Assembly (NCBI RefSeq): GCF_002095435.2
Contig: NZ_MJEJ02000054.1
Location: forward strand, 372,001-436,000
Source of the DNA: Williamsia sp. 1138
GTDB lineage: Bacteria; Actinomycetota; Actinomycetes; Mycobacteriales; Mycobacteriaceae
Direction of reading: 5' to 3'
Length of the DNA stretch: 64,000 nt
A program made the translations under genes and the position numbers. Below are positions 55,928 through 63,374 of this stretch, in pieces (the first letter of the stretch is position 1; every line of letters starts with the position of its first letter). The notes beneath the pieces were generated by a model. That model was not told the DNA's origin. It ran no database searches and saw only the letters and a program-made list of their open reading frames with translations.

Positions 55928-56886
55928 CACAGGTCCGCCGGGAGTCTGCCACCGCCGGCGACAACGGCTGTGCTGGTGCGCATCCGCGCAAGTGCGGTGC
56001 CGACAGCCGGGGCCGTGGTCGCCCCTGCTCTCTGCAAATCCGCCAAACCCTCGTCGAGCGAGATCGCGTCCTCGACGATGCCGATGGTCAAGGCGAGCAG
56101 ATCGGCAACACCGTCCGGGTCGTCGAGCTTGAGAAACCGCTCGCCGACAAGTGCCCGCCAGTGAGCTTCCACCTCTGGATCGTTGTAGTAGCTCGTCAGG
56201 TTCGGCAGGACGTAGTAGACATTCCACCTCTCCTGCAGGCGGCGGTACACCTGCTCCACGTCGACGTTCTCAGTGAGATCGTCGCCGACGAAGCGGCGCA
56301 CCGACTCCGCGAACAAGACCTGCTTGTTCATCTCGTCCCCGATGATGAAGACGTATCCCTTCTTGCCGCGCTTGTCCCAGGCGTCGGTCTGGGCGCGGGT
56401 GTTCAGGAAGTATGCGGCGAGCGCGTAACCCTCACGCTTGTCACCCCCACCGCCGCCCTCGAGGTAGATGTCACGCAGTTGTTCATCGATCCTGTTGTCG
56501 GATTCGAACTGCCCCATTTGCAATGGCACAGAATCGAATTGATCGTCGCCGATCGCGCCGACCATGATCTGCGGGTCTTGGACGTATCCGCCTCTGGTGA
56601 GCAGTCCGAGCAGATCAGCAAGGCGCCGTTGCACCGTAATCGGTACGCGTCCCATCGACCCGGTCACGTCGAACAGCACGACGATAGGGGTCGAGTTCGG
56701 GTGCTGGTCAGAATCTCGCGCCTCCCGGGTACGCGCCCCGAAGACATCCAGTGCGGGAGCGGCTTTACGTTTGTTACGCGGAACATTTCGCATCGTCGCC
56801 GAGTAGCCGAAGTCGTCGACGCCGGCACTCCGGCGTGATGCTGCAGCCGCCTGGTAGGCGCTGGTGTCCCAATATCCTCCACCCAT
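55927..56886 (-). CDS. von Willebrand factor A domain protein
   Basis: A 319-residue cytoplasmic vWA protein. The MIDAS motif is VLFDVTGSMG (DxTxS) near residue 72, with the later metal-site Asp in AIGDDQFDS and the FIIGDEMNK strand. A Gly-rich loop EGGGGGDKREGYALAA lies between. vWA proteins act as metal-dependent adhesion or scaffolding partners. AAGGAG precedes the ATG. It lies 19 nt after the J-domain gene and is coupled to the PurA-like gene. Confidence 0.88.
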   Translation of the reverse strand: MGGGYWDTSAYQAAAASRRSAGVDDFGYSATMRNVPRNKRKAAPALDVFGARTREARDSDQHPNSTPIVVLFDVTGSMGRVPITVQRRLADLLGLLTRGGYVQDPQIMVGAIGDDQFDSVPLQMGQFESDNRIDEQLRDIYLEGGGGGDKREGYALAAYFLNTRAQTDAWDKRGKKGYVFIIGDEMNKQVLFAESVRRFVGDDLTENVDVEQVYRRLQERWNVYYVLPNLTSYYNDPEVEAHWRALVGERFLKLDDPDGVADLLALTIGIVEDAISLDEGLADLQRAGATTAPAVGTALARMRTSTAVVAGGGRLPADL

Positions 56887-56905
56887 GGTGTCACTCCTTC
56901 ATCAT

Positions 56906-57832
56906 TCAGCGCGTCCCGGTGGACGTCGCCGTGGTCTGGTCGGTGAGCGCGAAACGCCGGAAGCGGCGTTCCCCGTACAGCCGTTGCAAGAGCAGGTCGT
57001 ATTCGTGTAGTCGCCTCGACGGTGAGAGTCGCTCCGATGCCCTCGCGAACGAGACCTGTTGGGCTGCAGATGCACCCAGCATGATCTCGAAGAGGTCGGC
57101 AACCGCGACGCCGTCGAGGTGGCCGCCACGCCGTGCCGGCCCCCATCCGGTCAGCATCACCCCGTGCTGGTCGGGATGAATCAGTACCGTGTCGAGCGTC
57201 AGGGCACCGTGGGTCCGGTTGGCCGCTGCCAGAGTCATCAGGATGCGGCGGGCCATCCACGCCCAGTCACGTCCGTCGAGGCCTGCGGGGTAGGCAGCGT
57301 GCACCTCGCGCAGGGATCGCATGCCTGCCGGTAACCGGTAGGCAGTCCACTGATGGCCGTCGGTGATCGCCGCCTCGAGGACCTCGGGCACGAACGCGTC
57401 CATCCGTTGTGCCGCAAGTGCGTCGTGCAAGAACCCGAGAGGCTGTGCACCGCCCCCGACCTGCCGCGCGATTTCGACTCGCACCTGCTGGTCATCGGTG
57501 CAATGGACGACAGTTCCCGGTGTCGTCCATAGACGCTCCTTCAACGCGTAGCTGTTCCGAGGGCCGACAACATGTGGGCCTTGAACGTCCGGATCCACTG
57601 TCATCCACGTGTCGTAGAGCCGATTCAGCTCGGCGGCCGCTCGTGCTGCGAGCGCACGGTCGAGGCCTGCGGCGGCCGCGCGATCCGGATGTACAGCGGC
57701 GATCAGTGCGCGGTGAAGCCGTCGACCCGCGCGCTTACCTGCCGGCGTCGAGGAATCAAGTCCGAAGACATCAGATGCGCTGCGCGCCTGTGCGATCAGT
57801 TCCACCACTTCGATCGGTTGCCATGTGTTCAT
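56906..57832 (-). CDS. J-domain protein fused to a kinase-like (pseudokinase) domain
   Basis: A 308-residue protein. Residues about 15-75 form a J-domain with an intact HPD (ALIAAVHPDRAAAAG, AAELNRLYDTW), which would stimulate an Hsp70. The remainder resembles a protein kinase C-lobe, THGALTLDTVLIHPDQHGVML, but HRD and DFG are replaced by HGA and TGW, so phosphotransfer is unlikely. ATG 57832 was chosen over the upstream 57868. It opens the four-gene cassette with the vWA, PurA-like and NrtR-like genes. Confidence 0.82.
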   Translation of the reverse strand: MNTWQPIEVVELIAQARSASDVFGLDSSTPAGKRAGRRLHRALIAAVHPDRAAAAGLDRALAARAAAELNRLYDTWMTVDPDVQGPHVVGPRNSYALKERLWTTPGTVVHCTDDQQVRVEIARQVGGGAQPLGFLHDALAAQRMDAFVPEVLEAAITDGHQWTAYRLPAGMRSLREVHAAYPAGLDGRDWAWMARRILMTLAAANRTHGALTLDTVLIHPDQHGVMLTGWGPARRGGHLDGVAVADLFEIMLGASAAQQVSFARASERLSPSRRLHEYDLLLQRLYGERRFRRFALTDQTTATSTGTR

Positions 57833-57837
57833 GACTT

Positions 57838-57854
57838 TTACTCTAAGTGAGTAA
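57838..57854. promoter_or_regulatory. candidate operator before the J-domain/vWA/PurA-like/NrtR-like operon
   Basis: TTACTC-TAAGT-GAGTAA, six-base perfect arms, begins six bases upstream of the first start codon. The operon's own NrtR-like regulator is the natural candidate to bind it (inference). Confidence 0.5.
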
Positions 57855-57888
57855 TTAGGATCTGGCAAGTGTTCTCTGCAGACGAAGA

Positions 57889-57922
57889 ACGCCCGCCGAT
57901 CGCGTAGGCGATCAGCGGGCGT
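57889..57922 (-). terminator. rho-independent terminator after the DxDxDG-repeat gene
   Basis: ACGCCCGC and GATCGC pair with GCGATC and GCGGGCGT around a GTAG tetraloop, with one unpaired position. It starts 16 nt after the stop of the minus-strand gene and is followed by a T-rich stretch on that strand. Confidence 0.7.
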
Positions 57923-57938
57923 CAGGGGCAGAGATGGC

Positions 57939-58154
57939 TCAGGCGGCGACGGTGTCGAAGTAGCCGTCGTAGTCGGTGTCGTATTCGGTGACGTCGCTCC
58001 AGCCGTCGTAGTCGACGTCGGTCATGACGGTGTCGGTCCAGCCATCGAAGTTGGTGTCGTACTCTTCGACGTCGGCCCAGCCGTCGCCGTTGGTGTCGGT
58101 CAGGACGGTGTCGATGTAGCCATCGGCGTTGGTGTCGTAGTTTTCGACGCTCAT
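57939..58154 (-). CDS. 71-aa protein of five 13-residue calcium-loop repeats (DxDxDG type)
   Basis: Five copies of D-x-[ND]-x-D-G-[YW]-x-D start at residues 7, 20, 33, 46 and 59, an exact 13-residue period. The linkers alternate TVxT and VxEY, so the real unit is 26 residues. Such loops bind calcium in dockerins, EF-hands and thrombospondin type 3 repeats. There is no signal peptide and only one residue outside the pattern class at each end region. AAAGGAAA precedes the ATG. The protein is highly acidic. No larger domain is attached, so its role (calcium buffer, aggregation factor, stress protein) is unknown. Confidence 0.85.
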   Translation of the reverse strand: MSVENYDTNADGYIDTVLTDTNGDGWADVEEYDTNFDGWTDTVMTDVDYDGWSDVTEYDTDYDGYFDTVAA

Positions 58155-58254
58155 GATGTTTCCTTTGCTCGGTGGTGGTCGTTCTCGGTTGTTGTAGGTA
58201 AGAGCGCCCGCCAGAGCAGAAAGTTCCCGGGCGACCACAACAATGTTTTCAGGG

Positions 58255-59337
58255 TCAGCGCTGACGGTCGCGAAACCGGTACATGGCCCGCTGGTCCCTG
58301 GCGATCGCCTTGTCACGACGCTTGCGTTCCTTGGTCGCTCGCAGGTCTGAACGCGCAGCCTCCCAATCGCTTTCCCGCTTCAATTTGCGATAGCGCTCAA
58401 GCCGATCGGCAGCAAGGCGCCCGGCGGCGACTGCATCAGCAACCGCGCAACCCGGTTCCGTCCGGTGAGTGCAATCGCGGAAACTGCATTGCCCCGCGTG
58501 GTGGTCGATATCGCTGAAGACGTTCTCGAGCGCAGCACCGACATCCGCGACACCCAGCGCCCTCAGCCCGGGGGTGTCGATGAGAACCCCGCCTCCGGGC
58601 ATCGGACGCAGCTCTCGATGCACGGTCGTATGCCGCCCTTTTCCGTCGACGGAACGTACCGGCCCGGTGGCGAGGGTGTCCGCACCGAGCAAGGCGTTTG
58701 CGAGCGTGGACTTACCGGCACCGGACGGTCCGATCAATACGGCCGTGCCATCGAGTGTCGATGTCAGGGCATCGAGCCCCTCCGTCGTGGTCGCGCTCGT
58801 GACGACCACATCAACTCCCACCGCTGCAGCGGAGACCTCGGAGGAGAATGCCTGCACATCGTCACTCAGGTCAGCTTTGGTGACTGCGACAACAGGCTTG
58901 GCCCCGCTATCCCAGGCGGCGGCGAGCAATCGTTCGACCCGCGCGTTCTTGAGCGGTATCGATGCCGAGATGGTGATCACGACGATGTCGACGTTGGCCG
59001 CCAACACCTGTTGTCGAGACGTGCGGTCCGCGGTGGAACGGACCAGGGCACTGCTGCGGGGTAGCACCGAGACCACGCGCAGGGACGAAACCGTCTCGAC
59101 CACCGCCCAGTCACCGGTGCACACCGCCGACATGGGATCGGAGCCGGTGACGGACCGGGTACTCGCCCGAATGGTGCCGGTCGGGGTCGCGACGTCGCAA
59201 TTACCTCGGTAGACGCAGACAACGCGGCCTGGAACCAGATGTGCCCCGGTCAAAGGCGCGAACAGGTGCGCCACCCGGTCATTCCAACCGTGGGCGATCA
59301 GGTGAGGAGAAGCAGATTCTTTCGAAGATGAAGACAT
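58255..59337 (-). CDS. rsgA: ribosome small subunit-dependent GTPase A
   Basis: A 360-residue circularly permuted GTPase that helps mature the 30S subunit. An N-terminal OB-fold region (about 30-115) leads to the G motifs in permuted order: G4 VTKADLSDD, G1 GPSGAGKSTLANALLG, G3 DTPGLRALG. The C-terminal zinc finger is CSFRDCTHRTEPGC. AAGAAGG precedes the ATG. A short frame overlaps the start region. Confidence 0.94.
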   Translation of the reverse strand: MSSSSKESASPHLIAHGWNDRVAHLFAPLTGAHLVPGRVVCVYRGNCDVATPTGTIRASTRSVTGSDPMSAVCTGDWAVVETVSSLRVVSVLPRSSALVRSTADRTSRQQVLAANVDIVVITISASIPLKNARVERLLAAAWDSGAKPVVAVTKADLSDDVQAFSSEVSAAAVGVDVVVTSATTTEGLDALTSTLDGTAVLIGPSGAGKSTLANALLGADTLATGPVRSVDGKGRHTTVHRELRPMPGGGVLIDTPGLRALGVADVGAALENVFSDIDHHAGQCSFRDCTHRTEPGCAVADAVAAGRLAADRLERYRKLKRESDWEAARSDLRATKERKRRDKAIARDQRAMYRFRDRQR

Positions 59338-59417
59338 GGTGAGACCTTCTTGAGCTGACTGAACAGTGGACGCGGATGAAGACGCAGGGCCTCCGTGGCG
59401 GCAGTCATCGCGGTCAT
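59298..59417 (-). CDS. possible 39-aa leader ORF overlapping the rsgA start
   Basis: ATG 59417 follows AAGGAA by about nine bases and opens a 39-codon frame that ends 40 nt inside rsgA in another frame. It is moderately basic (ALRLHPRPLFSQLKKVS). Its translation could open or block the rsgA start. Chance occurrence cannot be excluded. Confidence 0.35.
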   Translation of the reverse strand: MTAMTAATEALRLHPRPLFSQLKKVSPCLHLRKNLLLLT

Positions 59418-59688
59418 GTATTCATTCCTTGCTCTGGTCGGTCTCTGGTGCGAAGCGCCACGCTAACAGTCGTGGCGGCGGCAGCGCGAGGGATTAATCG
59501 CGGTGTCCCCGCGACCGCAATGACGGGCGCGACGTCGATACGGACCTAGCGCCGGGTTGCCGATCGTTTAACCCCACCTGCGGTGGGTATTCACTCTCGC
59601 GACAGCCCGGCAAGGCTGCATCAAGGACGCCGCGTCCGACGTAGCTCTATTGACGGACGCGCTCGATCCGCAATCGAAGGGACATCAT
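59418..59688. other. non-coding region upstream of rsgA and the small membrane protein
   Basis: Together with the leader ORF this makes the 351-nt gap between rsgA and the next gene. Apart from the SigF-type promoter at 59566-59590 I see no gene, repeat or hairpin with a U-tract here. It should hold the divergent rsgA promoter. Confidence 0.6.
59566..59590 (+). promoter_or_regulatory. SigF/SigB-type stress promoter
   Basis: GTTT, exactly 15 bases, then GGGTAT. This is a perfect match to the actinobacterial general-stress sigma consensus GTTT-N14-16-GGGTAT. It lies about 100 nt before the ATG of the small membrane protein. Confidence 0.7.
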
Positions 59689-60012
59689 ATGCCGGGAGAC
59701 GCTACTGAACGAGGTCGCAGAATCATCCGCCTGCGAGCCAAGGGATGGGTGGGCTTCCTCAGCGGTCTTGCGACCTTTGCAGGAGTCGCGCTCGCGCTCT
59801 TCTTCTGGGCAGGAGGATCTGCGCTGGGTGCGGTGATCGGGGTGGTGGTCGCCGTGGTCTTCGCGTCCATCACCGTCGCGGTCATCGTCTCGAACAGGCA
59901 CGAAGCCGACGATCCCGACCTGGACAACCGGATGGCACGGTTGCGCCGGGCCCGCTATCGCAGCGCGTATCCCCGCCCGGAGTCCGCACGGGGTCAAGAC
60001 GGCGGTTCGTAG
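59689..60012 (+). CDS. small two-helix membrane protein, probably stress-induced
   Basis: A 107-residue protein: a basic N-terminus (RGRRIIRLRAKGW), two hydrophobic helices (VGFLSGLATFAGVALALFFW and LGAVIGVVVAVVFASITVAV) and a charged C-terminus. GAAGGG is eight bases before ATG 59689; the frame is open to TTG 59650. A perfect SigF-type promoter upstream suggests general-stress control. No family recognised. Confidence 0.7.
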   Translation: MPGDATERGRRIIRLRAKGWVGFLSGLATFAGVALALFFWAGGSALGAVIGVVVAVVFASITVAVIVSNRHEADDPDLDNRMARLRRARYRSAYPRPESARGQDGGS

Positions 60013-60992
60013 CACTGAACGATCGCGACTGCACGGGTGTGCAGAGTGTTCCTGAGCGGCTGCGGGGCGAGGGCCTCCACGTGTGGGCCGAGTTGCCACA
60101 GCGCCCATTCGGCGTGCCATGCATCCTGGTACGTCACTGTCAGCCGAAGCCAGCCATCGGGATCGGTGCCCTCGGTCAGTACGGCCAGGGAAGCGTTCGA
60201 CAACTCCTCACGCTGTTCGGGGTCTACTCTGACCAGCACCGTGTATTGCTCGCCGCCCGTTCGGAACTGAGCACTTCGCTCACGCCAGATCTGCGGTAGA
60301 TCCACGTGCTCCGAGCGCTCCGCGGGGCCGGACATGACTTCGGCCGCCAGCACGCGCGACAGTCGGTAGGTGCGGTCCGCTCCGGCTCGGGTGGCGAGTA
60401 GGTACGCACTGCCGCGGGCTGCGACCAGACCGATCGGGTCCACCGTCCGCCATCGTGGCTCCTGCCCCGCGGCCGCGTAGTGAATCCGCAGTTTGCGCCC
60501 GGCCAAGACCGCTCGTCGGACCTCGATCATCGCTGGGCCGGCCACCTCCTCGGTGAGCGATCGGCGTGAGAGCAGGTCGGCTTCCGCATCGATGAGAAGT
60601 CGTTGTACCCCGTCGCCCGCGGTGGCGCGGTGACTCTCCGGTAGCGCGTCGACGACCTTACGCAGCGCGGACGCCAGCGCAGATCCGAGCCCGAATGCCT
60701 TCTCTCCGCCCCCCGATCCCGCCGCCAACAGGGCCAGGGTTTCCTCGTGATTGAGGCCCGTGAGTTCAGTCCGGAACCCGGGCAACAAGGTGAAGCCACC
60801 GCGGCGGCCGCGCTCGGCGTACACCGGGACGCCGGCCACGGACAACGCCTCGATATCGCGCAGAACCGTTCGGGTCGAGACCTCCAACTCCCTGGCCAGC
60901 TCAGACGCTGACATCTGGCCGCCCTGCCGTAGGAGCAGCACCAGGGAGACCAGCCGATCAGCGCGCACTCCAGGAACGGTATCGAAATACAT
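59994..60992 (-). CDS. WYL-domain transcriptional regulator (YafY/DeoR type)
   Basis: A 332-residue regulator: an N-terminal winged helix (ADRLVSLVLLLRQGG, SASELARELEVSTRTVLRDI) followed by a WYL ligand-binding domain (KLRIHYAAAGQEPRWRTVDP, RGSAYLLATRAGADRTYRLSR in part) and a C-terminal WCX region (VTYQDAWHAEWALWQLG). It is divergent from a RidA gene 70 nt away and probably regulates it. ATG 60992 begins the family-typical N-terminus. Confidence 0.92.
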   Translation of the reverse strand: MYFDTVPGVRADRLVSLVLLLRQGGQMSASELARELEVSTRTVLRDIEALSVAGVPVYAERGRRGGFTLLPGFRTELTGLNHEETLALLAAGSGGGEKAFGLGSALASALRKVVDALPESHRATAGDGVQRLLIDAEADLLSRRSLTEEVAGPAMIEVRRAVLAGRKLRIHYAAAGQEPRWRTVDPIGLVAARGSAYLLATRAGADRTYRLSRVLAAEVMSGPAERSEHVDLPQIWRERSAQFRTGGEQYTVLVRVDPEQREELSNASLAVLTEGTDPDGWLRLTVTYQDAWHAEWALWQLGPHVEALAPQPLRNTLHTRAVAIVQCYEPPS

Positions 60993-61062
60993 GACAGAGG
61001 GTGTCGTGTATTGCTGAGAAGCTCCTGTCAGGTAGTCAACGAAGCAATTGGATGGAGTCGAA

Positions 61063-61464
61063 ATGACAGTGCAGCGGACAGCGGTCAACCCTGTGGCGTG
61101 GTCGGTGGAGATGGGTTTCAACCAGGGCGAACTCGTGTCCGGACACAGCCGAACCCTCTACTGCTCTGGGCAGACCGCGATGAACAGCGACGGCTCGCCT
61201 GCGCACCCTGATGACATGGGCGGCCAGTTGAGGCTGAGTGTGCAAAACCTCGTCGCCGTGCTCGGCGAAGCGAGTATGTCTCTGTCAAACCTGGTGCGGC
61301 TCAACGTCTACACCACCGACGTTGACCTACTGTTCCAACACTACGGCGAGCTGGCGTCGCGACTGGGCGCCGCCGGCGTGGCGCCGACCACGACGATGCT
61401 CGGCGTGACGCGGTTGGCCATTCCTGGTCAGCTGGTCGAACTCGAGGGAACTGCCGTCGCGTAG
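61063..61464 (+). CDS. RidA/YjgF-family enamine/imine deaminase
   Basis: A 133-residue protein. Family segments are TLYCSGQTAMNSDG, QLRLSVQNLVAVLGEA, LVRLNVYTTDVD and PTTTMLGVTRLAIPGQLVELEGTAVA, the last holding the usual VE-E active-site end; the Arg of the classic R105 position appears replaced in TTTMLGVTRL. GGAG is seven bases before ATG 61063. Members remove reactive enamines or imines. It is divergent from the WYL regulator. Confidence 0.87.
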   Translation: MTVQRTAVNPVAWSVEMGFNQGELVSGHSRTLYCSGQTAMNSDGSPAHPDDMGGQLRLSVQNLVAVLGEASMSLSNLVRLNVYTTDVDLLFQHYGELASRLGAAGVAPTTTMLGVTRLAIPGQLVELEGTAVA

Positions 61465-61667
61465 GACGCGGCGCCGTGCGCCACCTCCTGGTACGGACCG
61501 CGGTGCTCCGTCCTCATGAGCAGGCGTGGGCGGACGGACTCCCCCGTCGTCGTCCATGTCGCCGCCCGCAGCATCTCGAAGGTGGTTCTCGCGGCAGCCT
61601 CGTTGCAGCCGAACTCGACGACGCCCCCATCCGGATAACCGACTGCCCAGTCGTCCTTTCCCCCCAT
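61428..61667 (-). CDS. small conserved-looking hypothetical protein (79 aa)
   Basis: ATG 61667 (after GAGGGGG) opens a 79-residue frame beginning GGKDDWAVGYPDGGVVEFGC. The pattern W-x-V-x-YPDG-x-VVEFG followed by a helix and LMRTEHRGPYQEV resembles small actinobacterial and phage-borne proteins of unknown function. Its 3' end overlaps the RidA gene by 37 nt, so this call is tentative. Confidence 0.5.
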   Translation of the reverse strand: MGGKDDWAVGYPDGGVVEFGCNEAAARTTFEMLRAATWTTTGESVRPRLLMRTEHRGPYQEVAHGAASYATAVPSSSTS

Positions 61668-61774
61668 AAACGCATCCCCCCTCGTCATCGCCAGATCAAG
61701 AAATGACGGTTTCGACTCTTGCGTCCCCTGGTGTCGAGTGTGGTAGTCAGTAAACCGTCCGTCAACGATCTCGC

Positions 61775-61808
61775 GATACCATTATCAGTGGTATCACTCA
61801 AAGTGATA
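61775..61808. promoter_or_regulatory. two overlapping inverted repeats before the XRE/MmyB gene
   Basis: GATACCA-N7-TGGTATC (61775-61795) overlaps TATCACT-CAA-AGTGATA (61792-61808), both with perfect seven-base arms, ending 13 bases before GTG 61822. This layout suggests autoregulation by the XRE protein. Confidence 0.6.
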
Positions 61809-61821
61809 GGTGAGGCAGTCT

Positions 61822-62559
61822 GTGGATCACGAGAATCCAGCCCTCCCACAACTGGGAACCTTTGTCGCCCAACGCCGGCGGACGCGTTCCCTGACACAGT
61901 CTGACCTCGCGCGCGTCACCGGCTACAGCAACACCTACGTCTCACACATCGAACAAGGGCAACAGAAACGTCCATCCAAAGATGTGTTGGATCAGTTGTC
62001 CCAGGCATTGCAACTGAACCCGACGGACGCCCGACACCTCTACAGACTTGCCGGGCTCTCACCGGCAGCGCCCACGGCCCCGTCAGGCGGCATCACCCGA
62101 GACGACATCGACTATGTCGACATGCTCTCACCGCACCTGGCAGCGATACTCGACTCGAAATGGAATGTACTGCATGCCAATACCGACTACTACCGGATCT
62201 ACCGCGGGCTCGAAACTGTGGGAAACGTCCTCTACTGGTTCTTTCTCGCGCCCGACTCCCGCCGGATCATGCTCGAGTGGGAAGCAGAGGCACGGCTGAC
62301 CATCGGCTGGTTGCGCCACCTCATGGTCATGCACCCCGGCGAATACGACGAGGTGCTGACGAAGTGTTCCGTGAGCACACAGTTCCGCGCCTACTGGAGC
62401 GACCAGCAGGTCTTCGAGGGCCGCCAGACATCACAGATGCTGGTCCGAGACCTCGACCATGACGTCGACCTGACCTTGACCGCTCAGGTGTGGCCCGACC
62501 CCACCCGGCTGAATCTCCAGCTGTACCTCGGCATCACCGGGAAAGCAGCTCCGCAATAG
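61822..62559 (+). CDS. XRE-family regulator with MmyB-type ligand-binding domain
   Basis: About 245 residues: helix-turn-helix FVAQRRRTRSLTQSDLARVT, YSNTYVSHIEQGQQKRPSKD, and a C-terminal MmyB-like domain (HLAAILDSKWNVLHANTDY, NVLYWFFLAPDSRRIM, WEAEARLTIGWLR). GTG 61822 or GTG 61810 may start it. Nested palindromes lie upstream. The 3' end overlaps the converging hydrolase gene by 26 nt. Confidence 0.88.
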   Translation: MDHENPALPQLGTFVAQRRRTRSLTQSDLARVTGYSNTYVSHIEQGQQKRPSKDVLDQLSQALQLNPTDARHLYRLAGLSPAAPTAPSGGITRDDIDYVDMLSPHLAAILDSKWNVLHANTDYYRIYRGLETVGNVLYWFFLAPDSRRIMLEWEAEARLTIGWLRHLMVMHPGEYDEVLTKCSVSTQFRAYWSDQQVFEGRQTSQMLVRDLDHDVDLTLTAQVWPDPTRLNLQLYLGITGKAAPQ

Positions 62560-63310
62560 CGGCATTCGCTTCGGCAGGATGCGTCAGGCTCGCCGCATGA
62601 GGGGCTCCATCGATGATCGTCAATGTCGATTCGCCAGAGATGTCAGCATGCAGGCGCTCAGCTTCAGACACCGGGATTGCCTGGTCCGCCGACCCGTGAA
62701 TGATGGCGGCGGGGCACGTGATGTCCCCGAGGCGAGCGGTGATGTCGTCGCGGTTCAGGATGCAGTCGGCGGCATACCGGATCAGCTCGGGGTCGCGTCG
62801 TCGCCACCGCCCGACCCACTCCTCGACAAGCCCGGGCTCCCCCACGATCTGCTGCGCCAAGGGCAGAGCCAGTTCGTCGGTCGGACCGTGGGCAAGCCAC
62901 TGTTCGAACAGCGCGCCGTAACCCGCCTTCTCCTCCGCCGAAGCAGCCACCGCCTGAGTGTCGATCAGACCGAGCCGATCCACTCGCGACGGCTGCGCGA
63001 GCGCCATCCGCAGGGCGATATACCCGCCCTGCGACATCCCGACCACGGTCGCAGCCTCGATCCCCAGCGCATCCATCAAGTCGAACCCGTCTGCAGCCTG
63101 ATCCCAGTACGTGAACGGAGCCCGATCCGCAGGCGACTGTCCGTGCCCTCGTAGGTCCCAGCTGATCACCCTGCGGGTGTCGCGGAACGCTTTCATTTGC
63201 GGTGCGAACATTGTTGCGTCCATGAAGAATCCGTGTGCGAAGAGGACAGCGGGTCCGCTTCCCTCATCGAGGTAGTGGATCGACCGACCCGACGCGTCTA
63301 TTGAAGGCAT
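62534..63310 (-). CDS. alpha/beta hydrolase
   Basis: A 258-residue alpha/beta-hydrolase. The oxyanion segment is FAHGFFMDATMF, the nucleophile elbow GMSQGG near residue 93, the acid probably the Asp of HGSADQAIPVSEA, and the His that of DGAPHAASL. WDLRGHGQSP is typical. The start may be ATG 63310 (MPSIDASG) or ATG 63322. It lies 64 nt downstream of the TetR gene on the same strand, which may regulate it. Substrate unknown. Confidence 0.87.
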   Translation of the reverse strand: MPSIDASGRSIHYLDEGSGPAVLFAHGFFMDATMFAPQMKAFRDTRRVISWDLRGHGQSPADRAPFTYWDQAADGFDLMDALGIEAATVVGMSQGGYIALRMALAQPSRVDRLGLIDTQAVAASAEEKAGYGALFEQWLAHGPTDELALPLAQQIVGEPGLVEEWVGRWRRRDPELIRYAADCILNRDDITARLGDITCPAAIIHGSADQAIPVSEAERLHADISGESTLTIIDGAPHAASLTHPAEANAAIAELLSR

Positions 63311-63374
63311 AGCAGCAAACATACGAGACCCTCGCGGCGAGCCGCACGTACGGCCACACCTCGGCGCGTAGCGA

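Noticed and set aside
56664-57260. 198-residue frame over the vWA and J-domain genes
   Set aside because: Out of frame with both certain genes and Arg/Pro-rich without motif.
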